From Janthinobacterium agaricidamnosum (GTDB lineage: Bacteria > Pseudomonadota > Gammaproteobacteria > Burkholderiales > Burkholderiaceae_D): 64,000 bases of DNA. The DNA is taken from contig NZ_CP033019.1 of assembly GCF_003667705.1 (NCBI RefSeq), positions 3,844,001-3,908,000 of the forward strand, given 5' to 3'. The notes under the pieces were generated by a model that saw nothing but the letters and a program-made list of their open reading frames with translations, did no database searches and was not told the DNA's origin. Shown piece by piece: positions 29,054 to 38,700 of this stretch; the first letter of the stretch is position 1; every line of letters starts with the position of its first letter. Position numbers and translations under genes: made by a program.

Positions 29054-29236
29054 TTACTCGTCGTTTTTGGTCTTCAACACTTTACGGCCACGATAGAAGC
29101 CGTTAGGGCTGATATGGTGACGCATGTGTGTTTCGCCGGTAACTGGCTCGACGCTCAATTGCGGCGCGACCAGGAAGTCGTGCGAACGGTGCATGCCGCG
29201 CTTGGAAGGGGTTTTCTTGTTCTGTTGAACTGCCAT
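29054..29236 (-). CDS. rpmF: 50S ribosomal protein L32
   Basis: 60-aa ribosomal protein: [19 protein letters not shown] at the N-terminus and [20 protein letters not shown] at the C-terminus. It is the cysteine-free (zinc-independent) form. ATG 29236 follows TTAGGAGTCATC. It is 210 bp upstream of plsX, the conserved rpmF-plsX linkage. Confidence 0.98.
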   Translation of the reverse strand: MAVQQNKKTPSKRGMHRSHDFLVAPQLSVEPVTGETHMRHHISPNGFYRGRKVLKTKNDE

Positions 29237-29569
29237 GATGACTCCTAATACATAAGTTCTAAAATTTTAGCACAATCGATTGGCAAATACATGCGAATCG
29301 AGTATCCCAGCGGCAAAGACTACCCGAAAATAGCCCGGACCGACATCGTTTATTACAATTACATTTCACTACACTTGCCATACTCGATTACTACACGCGT
29401 TTGACACGTTCTTTACTGGAAGCATCAAAAACCTGCTGCGCTTCCCGCTATCGCCTCGGCGGCGCTCAGTACTTCCGTACGCTTGCGCTACTCAGCGATA
29501 TCGGGCCGCTCGCTACGGTTTTTGAGGCCCCCTACAAACTACCACTACTACTTAACTTATTCTCTTAAC
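29237..29569. other. 333-bp spacer between yceD and rpmF
   Basis: Longer than usual for this conserved gene pair. The rpmF-proximal end is AT-rich and holds a candidate promoter; 29430-29530 is a GC-rich stretch with short self-complementary words but no gene-like frame. Confidence 0.45.
29264..29272 (-). promoter_or_regulatory. Candidate extended -10 promoter for rpmF
   Basis: TGCTAAAAT on the minus strand, about 28 bp upstream of the rpmF start codon, is an extended -10 (TGn then TAAAAT). No good -35 hexamer is seen. Confidence 0.35.
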
Positions 29570-30067
29570 TTATTCTGGCTTCAAGTCTTTCAGTGCCGCA
29601 AACGGCGACTTCTTTTCAGACTTGAGAGCATCGAGCTGCGCCGTATCGGGGCAGACGTCGTGTTTGGGTACCTGCGGCAGGGCCAGCAAGGCTTCATCTT
29701 CGATCAGGGCCGCGGCATCCATGCTGCGGCTGCCGACGATCACGTCGATCGATTCATCGTTGATGATTTCTTCGATCTCGTCCGCGTGCTCGTCATCCTT
29801 GCCCAGCATCAGAGTGGTCGTCGAATCAATTGCGTAAGCATACGGAGTCAGGCAGCGCTGGCAAACCAGCTGAACGGTGCCGTTGACCGACAAGGTCAGT
29901 TGTGGGTAGCCCAGCTTGCTGGTGCCGCCGACGATCTTCCAGGCGATCTCGCCGGAATTATCTGCACAATCCTTGGTCAACCGGGTCATTTCAGCGACAG
30001 GAGTTACACCCTCGCGGCTCCCGCTGATACGACAAAAATCAAAGGCGTCGATCACAAAAGCATTCAT
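29570..30067 (-). CDS. yceD: YceD-family (DUF177) 23S rRNA accumulation protein
   Basis: 165 aa from ATG 30067 (MNAFVIDAFDFCRISGSREG). The DUF177 core has the CQRCL motif (LVCQRCLTPYAYAIDS) and an acidic central stretch, ending in the conserved KSPFAALKDLK. E. coli YceD promotes 23S rRNA accumulation; the mechanism is not known in detail. The frame is open 28 codons further upstream, but that part overlaps the promoter. It heads the yceD-rpmF-plsX-fab run and is divergent from maf. Confidence 0.9.
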   Translation of the reverse strand: MNAFVIDAFDFCRISGSREGVTPVAEMTRLTKDCADNSGEIAWKIVGGTSKLGYPQLTLSVNGTVQLVCQRCLTPYAYAIDSTTTLMLGKDDEHADEIEEIINDESIDVIVGSRSMDAAALIEDEALLALPQVPKHDVCPDTAQLDALKSEKKSPFAALKDLKPE

Positions 30068-30096
30068 TGGTAGAAAATTTCCCCGGAAAACCTGCG

Positions 30097-30126
30097 ATAA
30101 TAACAGGGTTTTTAGCACGGAGTCAA
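30097..30126 (-). promoter_or_regulatory. Sigma-70 promoter upstream of yceD
   Basis: TTGACT (30121-30126), an 18-bp spacer and TATTAT (30097-30102), 30 bp upstream of the yceD start codon. It would drive yceD and possibly the fab cluster. Confidence 0.6.
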
Positions 30127-30290
30127 AGGCTAAGCATCTTTTTTGACGCAATCATTGCCATCAACATGACAACTTCATCAACACCGTCATGCCGCATGGA
30201 GCCTCAGTTATGGGCTCTGCGCCCTGGAATTTGCGTGAAATCCCACTGACATCGACCTGCGCGGCCATGCCGGCCGCCATCCACTACCGA

Positions 30291-30899
30291 ATGATACCAA
30301 CTTCCGCCCCATTGCGCTTGATTCTTGCATCGAGCTCGACCTACCGCAAGGAATTGCTGCAACGCCTGCGCCTGCCTTTCGAGGTGGCCGTTCCCGATCT
30401 CGACGAAAGCCCCCTGCCAGGCGAAAGCCCCAGCGCCACGGCCTTGCGCCTGGCGCAGGCCAAGGCGCAGGCCGTGCTCGACCGCTATCCTGGCAGTCTC
30501 GTCATTGGCTCCGACCAGGTCGCCACCCTGGACGGCGCGCAGATCGGCAAGCCCGGCAACCATGACTATGCCCTGCGCCAACTGCAAACCATGCGCGGGC
30601 GCCAGACCGTGTTCCACACGGCCCTGTGCCTGCTCGACGGGCGCCACACGCCGGCCGTGGCGCAGGTGGAAGATATCCAGACCCTCGTCACCGTGCGCGA
30701 CTTGCCCGACGCGGAACTGGACGCCTACCTGCGCATCGAGCAGCCGTACGACTGCGCCGGCAGCGCCAAGAACGAAGGCCTGGGCATCGCCCTGCTCGAA
30801 CGCATCGACAGCACCGACCCGACCGCCCTCACCGGCTTGCCGCTGATCGCCCTCACCGGCATGCTGCGCAAGGCGGGCGTGGCGTTTTTTAAAATTTAA
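30291..30899 (+). CDS. Maf/YceF-like nucleoside triphosphate pyrophosphatase
   Basis: About 202 aa. Maf fold: LILASSSTYRKELLQRLRLPFEV (the SxSxxR Maf motif), GSDQVATLDGAQIGKPG, and the C-terminal YDCAGSAKNEGLGIALLE. Family members hydrolyse (modified) nucleoside triphosphates; YceF acts on m7GTP, and the next-door position to yceD fits YceF. The start at 30291 (MIPTSAPLRL) is chosen by homology; no clear ribosome binding site is visible and the frame opens at 30189. Confidence 0.9.
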   Translation: MIPTSAPLRLILASSSTYRKELLQRLRLPFEVAVPDLDESPLPGESPSATALRLAQAKAQAVLDRYPGSLVIGSDQVATLDGAQIGKPGNHDYALRQLQTMRGRQTVFHTALCLLDGRHTPAVAQVEDIQTLVTVRDLPDAELDAYLRIEQPYDCAGSAKNEGLGIALLERIDSTDPTALTGLPLIALTGMLRKAGVAFFKI

Positions 30900-30921
30900 A
30901 ATACCCCTAACGGCAACATCT

Positions 30922-30968
30922 GGGGTCAGACCCGACGGGTCTGACCCCGGCAGTTTGACGTTGGGGTA
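30922..30968 (+). repeat. Dispersed GGGGTCAGACCC palindromic repeat, copy D
   Basis: Perfect 12-bp arms GGGGTCAGACCC/GGGTCTGACCCC around GAC (30922-30948), then a tail GGCAGTTTGACGTTGGGGTA. It lies 22 bp after the maf stop codon and ends about 22 bp before the next start. Confidence 0.85.
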
Positions 30969-30990
30969 CTAACATGACTGACTAAAATCC

Positions 30991-31740
30991 ATGACCGGCA
31001 CCCTGTACCTGATCCCCAACCACCTCGGCCTGTCCGATGGCGCCATCGACCCGCTGGCAAGCATCATTCCCGAGCAGGTGCGGCAGATCACCTCGCAGCT
31101 CGACTATTTCGTTGCGGAAAACGCCAAGACGGCGCGCGCCTTCCTGAAACTGATCGGCAACCAGCATCCGCTGGCCAAGCCGCTGCAGGAAATCACGATT
31201 TCCGAACTCAACGTCAATACCCCGGCGCAAGCGCTGGCCGGCTTGCTGGCACCGCTGCTGGCGGGACGCGATGCGGGCCTCGTGTCGGAAGCGGGCGTGC
31301 CCGCCGTGGCCGACCCCGGCGCCGACCTGGTACGCCTGGCGCATCAGCACGGCATTAAAGTGCGTCCGCTGGTGGGCCCGTCGTCGATCCTGCTGGCCGT
31401 GATGGCCAGCGGCTTGAACGGCCAGAGCTTCGCCTTCAACGGCTACCTGCCCACGGACGCGGCCCTGCGCGCCAAGCGCATCAAGGAACTGGAAAGCCGT
31501 TCGCGCAATGAAAAGCAAACTCAGCTGTTCATCGAAACGCCATACCGCAACGCCGCCATGCTCGAAGCCCTCGTGGCGCAATGCGCGCCGTCAACCCTGA
31601 TCTGCGTCGCCACCGACCTGAGCCTGGACTCGGAAAACGTGCAGACGTGGAATGGCGGACAGTGGAAGAAACAATTGGCCGCCGGCAAGGCGCCGGACTT
31701 CCACAAGAAACCGACCGTGTTCTTGCTGCTGGGGCAGTAA
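30991..31740 (+). CDS. Tetrapyrrole-methylase-fold SAM methyltransferase (RsmI-like)
   Basis: 249 aa. The RsmI/YraL-type fold is shown by GTLYLIPNHLG, the central DAGLVSEAGVPAVADPGADLVRLAH (SAM-binding region) and VRPLVGPSSILLAVMASGL. RsmI 2'-O-methylates C1402 of 16S rRNA, but this subfamily, found next to maf, is a paralogue whose substrate is not known. It is the last gene of the maf transcript, followed by a strong terminator. Confidence 0.85.
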   Translation: MTGTLYLIPNHLGLSDGAIDPLASIIPEQVRQITSQLDYFVAENAKTARAFLKLIGNQHPLAKPLQEITISELNVNTPAQALAGLLAPLLAGRDAGLVSEAGVPAVADPGADLVRLAHQHGIKVRPLVGPSSILLAVMASGLNGQSFAFNGYLPTDAALRAKRIKELESRSRNEKQTQLFIETPYRNAAMLEALVAQCAPSTLICVATDLSLDSENVQTWNGGQWKKQLAAGKAPDFHKKPTVFLLLGQ

Positions 31741-31746
31741 ACGACA

Positions 31747-31778
31747 AACGCCACGGGCAATTACCCGTGGCGTTTTTT
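31747..31778. terminator. Bidirectional terminator between methylase gene and rlmJ
   Basis: AACGCCACGGG-CAATTA-CCCGTGGCGTT (31747-31774) with 11-bp perfect arms followed by TTTTTT. It serves the plus-strand methylase gene, and rlmJ from the other side. Confidence 0.92.
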
Positions 31779-31805
31779 ATTGCAGCCCTACCAAGACAAG
31801 TAGGA

Positions 31806-32723
31806 TTACACTCTTCTTGTTCCCGTATTTTTCTGTCCACCCTTGCCCGTTTCCAATACGAACTTGGCGCCATCGTCGCGGCCCAGCACCTTGACCAGGT
31901 AAGGCATGACTTCACGCAGCATCGGCTCCAGCGTGTATGGCGGATTCAAAATGAACATGCCGCTGCTGTGCAAGCCGAAGCCGTCCGGCGACGGCGTGTT
32001 GACGGTCAGGGTCACGTGCAGCCAGTCCGAGCTGGGCAATTGCTTGAGCTTGTCGGCGAACTGGCGCGATTCCATGCGCTGCAGCACCGGGTACCAGACG
32101 GCATACATGCCGGACGGGAAGCGCACGAGGGCGTCGGCCAAGGTATCTTTGACCTTGCGGTAATCCATCTTGTCTTCGTATGGCGGGTCGATCAGCACCA
32201 GCGCGCGGCGCGATGGCGGCGGCAGCAGGGCTTTCAGGCTCTGGAAACCGTCCGCCTTGGTGATGAGCACGCGCTTGCCGCGCACGGTCGGACGCTCGCC
32301 CTGGGCCAGCGCATGCGCCTCGACCTTGCGGAAGTTGTCAGCCAGAATCTTGGCATCGGCAGGATGCAGTTCGAACAGGCGCAGACGGTCTTGCTCGCGG
32401 CTGACCTTGTCGGCGCAGTACGGCGAACCCGGGTAGTAGCGCATCTTGCCGCTCGGATTCATTTCCTTGATCAGCTTCATGTACTCGGCCAGCGAGGCCG
32501 GCCAGTCCGTACGGTCCCACAGGGGAGCGATGCCCGTTTCGTACTCGGCATTTTTCGAGGCATAACCGCCGTCGAGCGCATACACGCCCGCGCCGGAATG
32601 GGTATCGATATAACTATAGGCGGTATCTTTTTGATTCAGGTATTGCAATAACTGAATCTGCACATAATGTTTCAACACATCGGCGTGATTACCCGCGTGA
32701 AAGGCGTGGCGGTAACTCAACAT
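31806..32723 (-). CDS. rlmJ: 23S rRNA (adenine(2030)-N6)-methyltransferase
   Basis: 305-aa SAM-dependent methyltransferase acting on A2030 of 23S rRNA. Signatures: SYRHAFHAGNHADVLKH at the N-terminus, DTHSGAGVYAL (SAM motif), and the catalytic DPPYE in ALVLIDPPYEDKMDY. The C-terminus ends in a Gly/Lys-rich tail. Monocistronic, converging on the RsmI-like gene. Confidence 0.96.
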   Translation of the reverse strand: MLSYRHAFHAGNHADVLKHYVQIQLLQYLNQKDTAYSYIDTHSGAGVYALDGGYASKNAEYETGIAPLWDRTDWPASLAEYMKLIKEMNPSGKMRYYPGSPYCADKVSREQDRLRLFELHPADAKILADNFRKVEAHALAQGERPTVRGKRVLITKADGFQSLKALLPPPSRRALVLIDPPYEDKMDYRKVKDTLADALVRFPSGMYAVWYPVLQRMESRQFADKLKQLPSSDWLHVTLTVNTPSPDGFGLHSSGMFILNPPYTLEPMLREVMPYLVKVLGRDDGAKFVLETGKGGQKNTGTRRV

Positions 32724-33000
32724 AAGCTGGCTAATTCCATAATAAAAATAAACAAAGGCGGGAGCGCTGACACCGGGCAGGGCATGAAAACAGACTGGAG
32801 GGGGTCAGGCTGCGGGGCCAGGAAACAGCATGGACCAGCGTAATCAGCGCGCAATTATCAGCATTATCCACCAGAAAGGTGTATTGCATCAAAAAACACC
32901 CATAAACAAGCTCATGCATTCTCGGGACCGCGGGGGCCGGGCGCGGTAGAATACGCGCATCGGGCGCCCCGCGCCCATCAGCCTACTAATATATACAGCC

Positions 33001-33429
33001 ATGCACAGCCTGACCCTCACGACCGATAACCGCGCCGACGTCGCGGCAGCCCTGGCCGGCCCGCGCTGGACGGTGGCCTGCCTGTGCGCGCTGTGGTGCG
33101 GCACTTGCGGCAGCTACCGCGCCACGTTCGAGGAACTGGCCGCGCGCCATCCGGACACCGTCTTCGTCTGGATCGACATCGAAGACCAGGCCGACGTGGT
33201 GGGCGACCTCGACATCGACAACTTCCCCACCCTGCTGATCCAGCACGAAGATAACGTGGCCTTCTTCGGCACCGTGCTGCCCGACGGCGGCCTGGCGCAC
33301 CGCATGGTGCAGGCGCAGCAGGCGCTCAGCGCCGAGGAACTGGCGGCGCTGGCCACCAGCACGCAGGAACGGCGCGACTGGCAGCGCGACTGCAATCTGC
33401 GCCATTTACTGGCTACCACGCTGGCCTGA
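33001..33429 (+). CDS. Thioredoxin-family protein
   Basis: 142 aa with a thioredoxin fold: redox motif CGTC in CLCALWCGTCGSYR (about residues 34-37), WIDIEDQADVVGDLDIDNFPTLLI with the cis-Pro. The extra cysteines around the motif (CLC..WC) are unusual. Cytoplasmic, no signal peptide. It converges on the molybdopterin dehydrogenase gene with only 6 bp between the stop codons. The substrate is unknown. Confidence 0.88.
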   Translation: MHSLTLTTDNRADVAAALAGPRWTVACLCALWCGTCGSYRATFEELAARHPDTVFVWIDIEDQADVVGDLDIDNFPTLLIQHEDNVAFFGTVLPDGGLAHRMVQAQQALSAEELAALATSTQERRDWQRDCNLRHLLATTLA

Positions 33430-33435
33430 TCCGCA

Positions 33436-35709
33436 TCAAGCCAGGCGCAGCGGCAAGCTGCGCAGGCGTTTGCCCGTCAGACTGAACACGGCGTTGGCCA
33501 CGGCCGGCGCGATCGGCGGCGTACCCGGTTCGCCCACGCCTTCCGGATGCTCGGCGCTGGCGATGATGATGGTTTCCACCTCGGGCGTTTGCCCCATGCG
33601 CAGCACGGGATAGTCGTGGAAGTTGCCTTGCTCGACCTTCCCTTCCTGGAACGTGATCTCGCCGCCCAGCGCCGCCGACAGGCCGAACAGCACGGCTGAC
33701 TCCATCTGCTGGGCGATGATGTTCGGATTGACGGCGATGCCGCAATCGATGGCGCACACGACGCGCTGCACGCGGATCTCGCCGTTTTCCACGGACACTT
33801 GCGCCACTTGCGCGACGATGCTGCCGAACGACTGGTGCAGGGCAACGCCATGCGCATGGCCGGGCGGAGCACTGCCCGCCCTGGCGACGGCTGCATCGAG
33901 CACGGCCAGGTGGCGCGGATGCTGCGTCAGCATGGCGCGGCGGAAGGCGATGCCGTCCTGCCCCGCCGCATGCGCCAGTTCGTCGATAAAGCTTTCCTTG
34001 AAGAATGCATTATGCGAATGCCCGACGGAGCGCCAGTAGCCGACCGGCACGGCACTGTCGGCGATCACGTGGGCGATGCGCTGGTTGGCGATTTCATACG
34101 GCATGTCGAATTCGCCTTCCGCCGTGGTCTTGTCCGGCCCCGCGCCGGGCAGGCCGAAATTGCGCTGCAGGTACTGGTGCGTGATGGAGCCGCTGACGGA
34201 TTTATTGTCCCAGGAAGCGATGCGGCCATGCTCGTCGAGCCGGGCCGCAAAGCGGGCCAGCGCGGCGGGACGGTACATATCGTGCTTGGTGTCCTGTTCG
34301 CGCGTCCACACCAGCTGCACGGGCGCGCCATCGCACTGCAGCGCGATGGCCACGGCTTGCGCCACCATGTCCACTTCCAGGCGGCGGCCGAAACCGCCGC
34401 CGAGCAACAGCACTTCGATGCTGACATCCTGCGCATCGACGCCGGCCACTTTCGCCGCCACGTCGACGGCGATGCCGGGCGCCTGCGTCGACACCCACAG
34501 CATCACCTTGCCATTTTTCACCTGCGCGGTGCAGTTGACGGGTTCCATGGCGGCGTGCGCGAGGAACGGCGCGCGGTATTCGGCCTTGACGCTGCGCAAG
34601 CCTTGCACGGCTTTACTTTCCACCTCGCCGCTGGCGTGGTAGGCGTAACCGGCTTCGCTGTCCAGCAGGCGGGCAAATTCCGCATACACGCCGGCGCTGG
34701 ACAAGTTCGCCTGCGGGCCCGCCTTCCACTGCGTCGGCAAGGCGGCGGCCGCCTGTCTGGCGTGCCACCAGGTATCGGCCACCACGGCGGCACACGAGAC
34801 GCTGCGCTGGGCCAGCTGCGGCGTCAGGTCCAGCACTTTCTTTACGCCGGGCATGGCCAGGATGGGCGCCGCATCGAACGCGGACAAGGTATCGCCCAGG
34901 CGCGGCGGCACATGCAGGGCCGCGTACAGCATGCCGGGCGGACGCGCATCGATGCCGAAACGCGCGCTGCCGTTGACTTTGGACGGCGTGTCGCGGCGCG
35001 GCGCCGGCTGGCCGATCAGTTTGAAATCCTTGGGCAGTTTCAGCACGGGCGTGCCCGGATCGATGGCGGCGGCGCGCTGCGCCAGGCTGGCGTAGCTGGC
35101 GCGCCGGCCATCGGGGTGGAGCACGTCGCCATTTTCCGTGCGGCATTGCGCGGCAGGCACCTGCCACAATGCGGCGGCGGCTTGCAGCAGCATGGCGCGC
35201 GCGGACGCCCCCGCCTCGCGCATCGGACCCCAGCCATCCTTCACGCTCGACGAGCCGCCAGTGACGATCACGCCCAGTTCGCGCGCCGCCTTGGCCACCG
35301 TCCACTGCGCCAGCGCTTTGACGCGGCCCTGGTCATCGGGATGGAACGGCAGGCTATCCTTGAGCATGGCAACGTTGCCGAAGATTTTATCCATGGGCGC
35401 CTGGATCAGCTTGACGCTGGCCAGCGGCACGTCGAGTTCCTCGGCCACCAGCATGGGCAAGGCCGTGTGCACGCCCTGCCCCATCTCGCTGCGCGGCATG
35501 GCCAGCAGCACCGTGCCGTCCGATTGAATCGCCAGCCAGCCGTTCAAGGCCACGGCGCCATCCTGGAGCGGCAGCGGCGAACTGCCATGCAGGCGCTGGC
35601 GCGGCGGCAGCACGCCCCATCCCAGTACCAGGGCGCCCACGCCGGCCACGCCGAGGCCAAGGCCGCCGAGCAGGAAACGACGGCGCGACGGGGAGGATTG
35701 TGCGGCCAT
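33436..35709 (-). CDS. Xanthine-dehydrogenase-family molybdopterin-binding subunit, Tat-exported (IorB-like)
   Basis: 757 aa. A Tat signal (SRRRFLLGGLGLGVAG) precedes the large aldehyde/isoquinoline oxidoreductase-type subunit. Recognisable parts: ALPMLVAEELDVPLASVKL, GSARFGIDARPPGMLYAALHVPPR, LLLGGGFGRRLEVDMVAQA and GEPGTPPIAPAVANAVF near the C-terminus (molybdopterin and catalytic-Glu region). Start ATG 35709 after AAGGA; the frame opens to 35811. The partner [2Fe-2S] subunit (IorA type) is not encoded nearby, so electron transfer must use another protein. Substrate unknown. Confidence 0.88.
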   Translation of the reverse strand: MAAQSSPSRRRFLLGGLGLGVAGVGALVLGWGVLPPRQRLHGSSPLPLQDGAVALNGWLAIQSDGTVLLAMPRSEMGQGVHTALPMLVAEELDVPLASVKLIQAPMDKIFGNVAMLKDSLPFHPDDQGRVKALAQWTVAKAARELGVIVTGGSSSVKDGWGPMREAGASARAMLLQAAAALWQVPAAQCRTENGDVLHPDGRRASYASLAQRAAAIDPGTPVLKLPKDFKLIGQPAPRRDTPSKVNGSARFGIDARPPGMLYAALHVPPRLGDTLSAFDAAPILAMPGVKKVLDLTPQLAQRSVSCAAVVADTWWHARQAAAALPTQWKAGPQANLSSAGVYAEFARLLDSEAGYAYHASGEVESKAVQGLRSVKAEYRAPFLAHAAMEPVNCTAQVKNGKVMLWVSTQAPGIAVDVAAKVAGVDAQDVSIEVLLLGGGFGRRLEVDMVAQAVAIALQCDGAPVQLVWTREQDTKHDMYRPAALARFAARLDEHGRIASWDNKSVSGSITHQYLQRNFGLPGAGPDKTTAEGEFDMPYEIANQRIAHVIADSAVPVGYWRSVGHSHNAFFKESFIDELAHAAGQDGIAFRRAMLTQHPRHLAVLDAAVARAGSAPPGHAHGVALHQSFGSIVAQVAQVSVENGEIRVQRVVCAIDCGIAVNPNIIAQQMESAVLFGLSAALGGEITFQEGKVEQGNFHDYPVLRMGQTPEVETIIIASAEHPEGVGEPGTPPIAPAVANAVFSLTGKRLRSLPLRLA

Positions 35710-35719
35710 GGGCTGTCCT

Positions 35720-38700
35720 TTATAGTAGTGAGTGATCGATCCAGCGCTCCAGCATATCCTGTGCCAGCACCGGACGGCTATAAAAATAACCTTGCGCCAG
35801 CTTGCAGCCATGGCGCAGCAGGAAGGCGGCCTGCTCTTCCGTCTCCACGCCTTCGGCGATCACGGACAATTGCATGCTCTTGCCCAGCTGGATGATGGCA
35901 ATCGCAATCGCTTCGTCATTGACGTCCGTCGAGATATCCTTGATGAAGGAGCGGTCGATCTTCAAGGTCTGCACGGGCAGCTGTTTCAGATACGCGAGCG
36001 AGGAATAGCCGGTGCCGAAATCGTCGATGGCCAGGCCCACGCCGATGGCGTGCAAGTCATTGATGAAACCGAGGGCGTCGCCCGTGTTCATGATGACGGA
36101 CTCCGTCACTTCCAGCTGCAGCCGCTGCGGCTCGAGACCCGTTTCCTGCAAGATGGCGGCCACCATGCCGGCGATGCTGCCCCGTTCGAACTGCTTGACG
36201 GACAGGTTGACGGCCATCTTCGGCACATGCAAGCCTTGCGCCTGCCAGCGCATCATCTGGCGGCACGCTTCGTCGAGCACCCATTTTCCCAACTGGTTGA
36301 TGAAACCGCTGTCTTCGGCCAGCGGGATGAAACGCGCGGGCGGCACCAAGCCCAGTTCCGGGTGGTTCCAGCGCACCAGCGCCTCGACGCCGACCAGGCG
36401 GCCCGTGTCGATTTCCACCTGCGGCTGGTAATTGAGGAACATCTCGTGCTTTTCCAGCGAACGGCGCAAAAAGGTTTCCAGACGCAGGCGCTCGACGCCC
36501 TCGCCCGTCATCGACGGCGCATAGAAGCGGTAGCCGTTGCGCCCACGCGCCTTGGCCTGGTACATGGCCACGTCGGCATTACGTATCAGCATGTTCAAGT
36601 CCAGCGCATCGTCCGGATACAGGCTGATGCCCACGCTGCAGGTGACGAACAGTTCGTGGTCGGCCACCGTGAACGGCTGGTCGAACATGGTCATCAGCTT
36701 TTCCGCCACCTGCGTCGCGCCGTACTCGCCGTCGATACCCTCGAGCAGCACGATGAACTCGTCGCCGCCCAGGCGCGCCAGGGTGTCGCCTTCGCGCAGG
36801 CGGGCCGCCAGCTGGCCGGCCACCTTCTGCAGCAATTCGTCGCCCACGTGATGGCCCAAGGTGTCGTTGACGTTCTTGAAGCGGTCCAGGTCGATGAACA
36901 GCACGGCCAGCTGCTCCTGGTCGCGCGCGGCGCGCAGCAGCGCGTGCTGCAGGCGGTCGTGGAACAGCAGGCGGTTCGGCAGCGCCGTCAGCGGATCGTG
37001 GTGGGCCATGTGGTCGAGCTTTTCCTGCGACTCCTTGACCAGCGTGATATCGCTGAACACGCCCACGTAATGCGTGGTGCCGGCGCGCGCGTCGCGCACG
37101 GCGCTGATCGTCAGCCACTCCAGATACAGCTCGCCGTTCTTGCGCTGGTGCCAGATCTCGCCGCGCCAGAAACCGCTGGCCTTCAATTCGTCCCACATGG
37201 CCTGGTAGAACGCAGAGTCGTGGCGCGCCGAGCGTGTCAGCGAGGAATGCTGGCCCACCGCTTCGGCTTCGGTATAGCCGGTGATCTGCGTGAAGGCGGG
37301 ATTGACGGTGACGATGATGCCGCCCGCATCGACCACCATCACGCCGTCGGCGATATGTTCGAGCACGGTGGCCGACAAACGCAGCTTTTCCTCGGCTTCC
37401 TTGCGCGCCGTGATATCGGCATACACCCAGATGCTGCCCTCGTTGGGGCGCAGGGGATCGAGCGCGCAACCGCTGACCAGCGCCCAGAACAGGCTGCCGT
37501 CGCGGCGCTTGTACTGGCGCTCCTCGCTGAAATCGCCGCCCGCGGCCATTGCCGGATACTGGCGCTCGCCCGCCTCCTCGAAGTCATATGAGGTCATGAA
37601 CACGATGGCGGTGGAACTGCCCGTCATCTCGGCATGGCCGTAGCCGAACAGTTCCTCGCAGCGGCGGTTGACGGAAATGATGCGGCGGTGGCGCACGAAC
37701 ATCACGCCGAACATCACGTTGTCGAGGATCGCGCTCTGCTCCGTGAGCAGCGCCTCGATGCGCATCTCGTGGTGCTTGCGCTGGCTGATGTCGGCAATGA
37801 TGCCGTCGATCCAGATGACGCCCTGCTCGCCCGCCTGCGGCTGGCCATTCTCGGCCACCCAGCGCTCGATGCCGAAAGCGTCGATGATGCGGTATTCGAG
37901 CGCATACGGCCGTTCGTCGGCCACGGCCTGGCGCACGGCGCGGCGGTGCTCGCGCCGGTCTTCCGGACAGATCAGGTCGGCCCAGGCATGCGTGGTGCCG
38001 CGCATGAACTGGTGCGCCGAATAGCCGGCGATCTCTTCGATGGCGTCGCTGACGAAATCGATGGGCCCATCGGGCCGGTAGCGGAAAACGGCACCCGGCA
38101 CCTGCGTGACGATGGTGCGGAAACGCTCTTCGCGCTGACCCACATCCTCGAACAGCTGGCCGATGGCCGCGCGCATTTGCTCGAGCTGGGCCGTCAGGCG
38201 ACCCAGTTCATCATTGCTGTGCGACGTCAGCGGCGTGTCGAAATCGCCGTGCGACAGGCGGTCGGAAAAGCGCGTCAGGCGGCGCAGGGGTTTGAGCAGG
38301 CGGCGGTTCAGGAACAGCACGATCAGCGCCATCGACACGGCCAGCTGGGCGCCCAGCACGAAAATATAGGACATCTGCTTTTCGCGCAGCTCCTGCTGGC
38401 TGCGCGCGTCGTCCATCTCGACGACGATATGGCCGATGCGTTCGCCGCGCACGAGGATGTCGCGTTCGGCGCGGTACAGATTGCCCACGGGCCGCTGCGG
38501 CGCCTGCAGACGGATGAATTCCGTGTCGCCCTGCCCCAGCACCTTCACCAGCAGCACGGCGCGGTCGCGCATCACCGATTCGACCAGCGAATGGGCCGAT
38601 TCCGCATTCATGTTCCACAGCGACTCCTGCATGCCCAGCGCCAGGATGTCGGCATTGCGCTGCAAGGCTTCGTTCAGGCTGGTGCGCGCCGACTGGCGCT

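Noticed and set aside
32731..32919. 62-codon frame between rlmJ and the thioredoxin-like gene
   Set aside because: No ribosome binding site and an unlikely, Cys/Leu-rich sequence; treated as non-coding.
35732..37591. 619-codon plus-strand frame opposite the GGDEF-EAL gene
   Set aside because: Antisense shadow; the minus strand shows catalytic motifs throughout.
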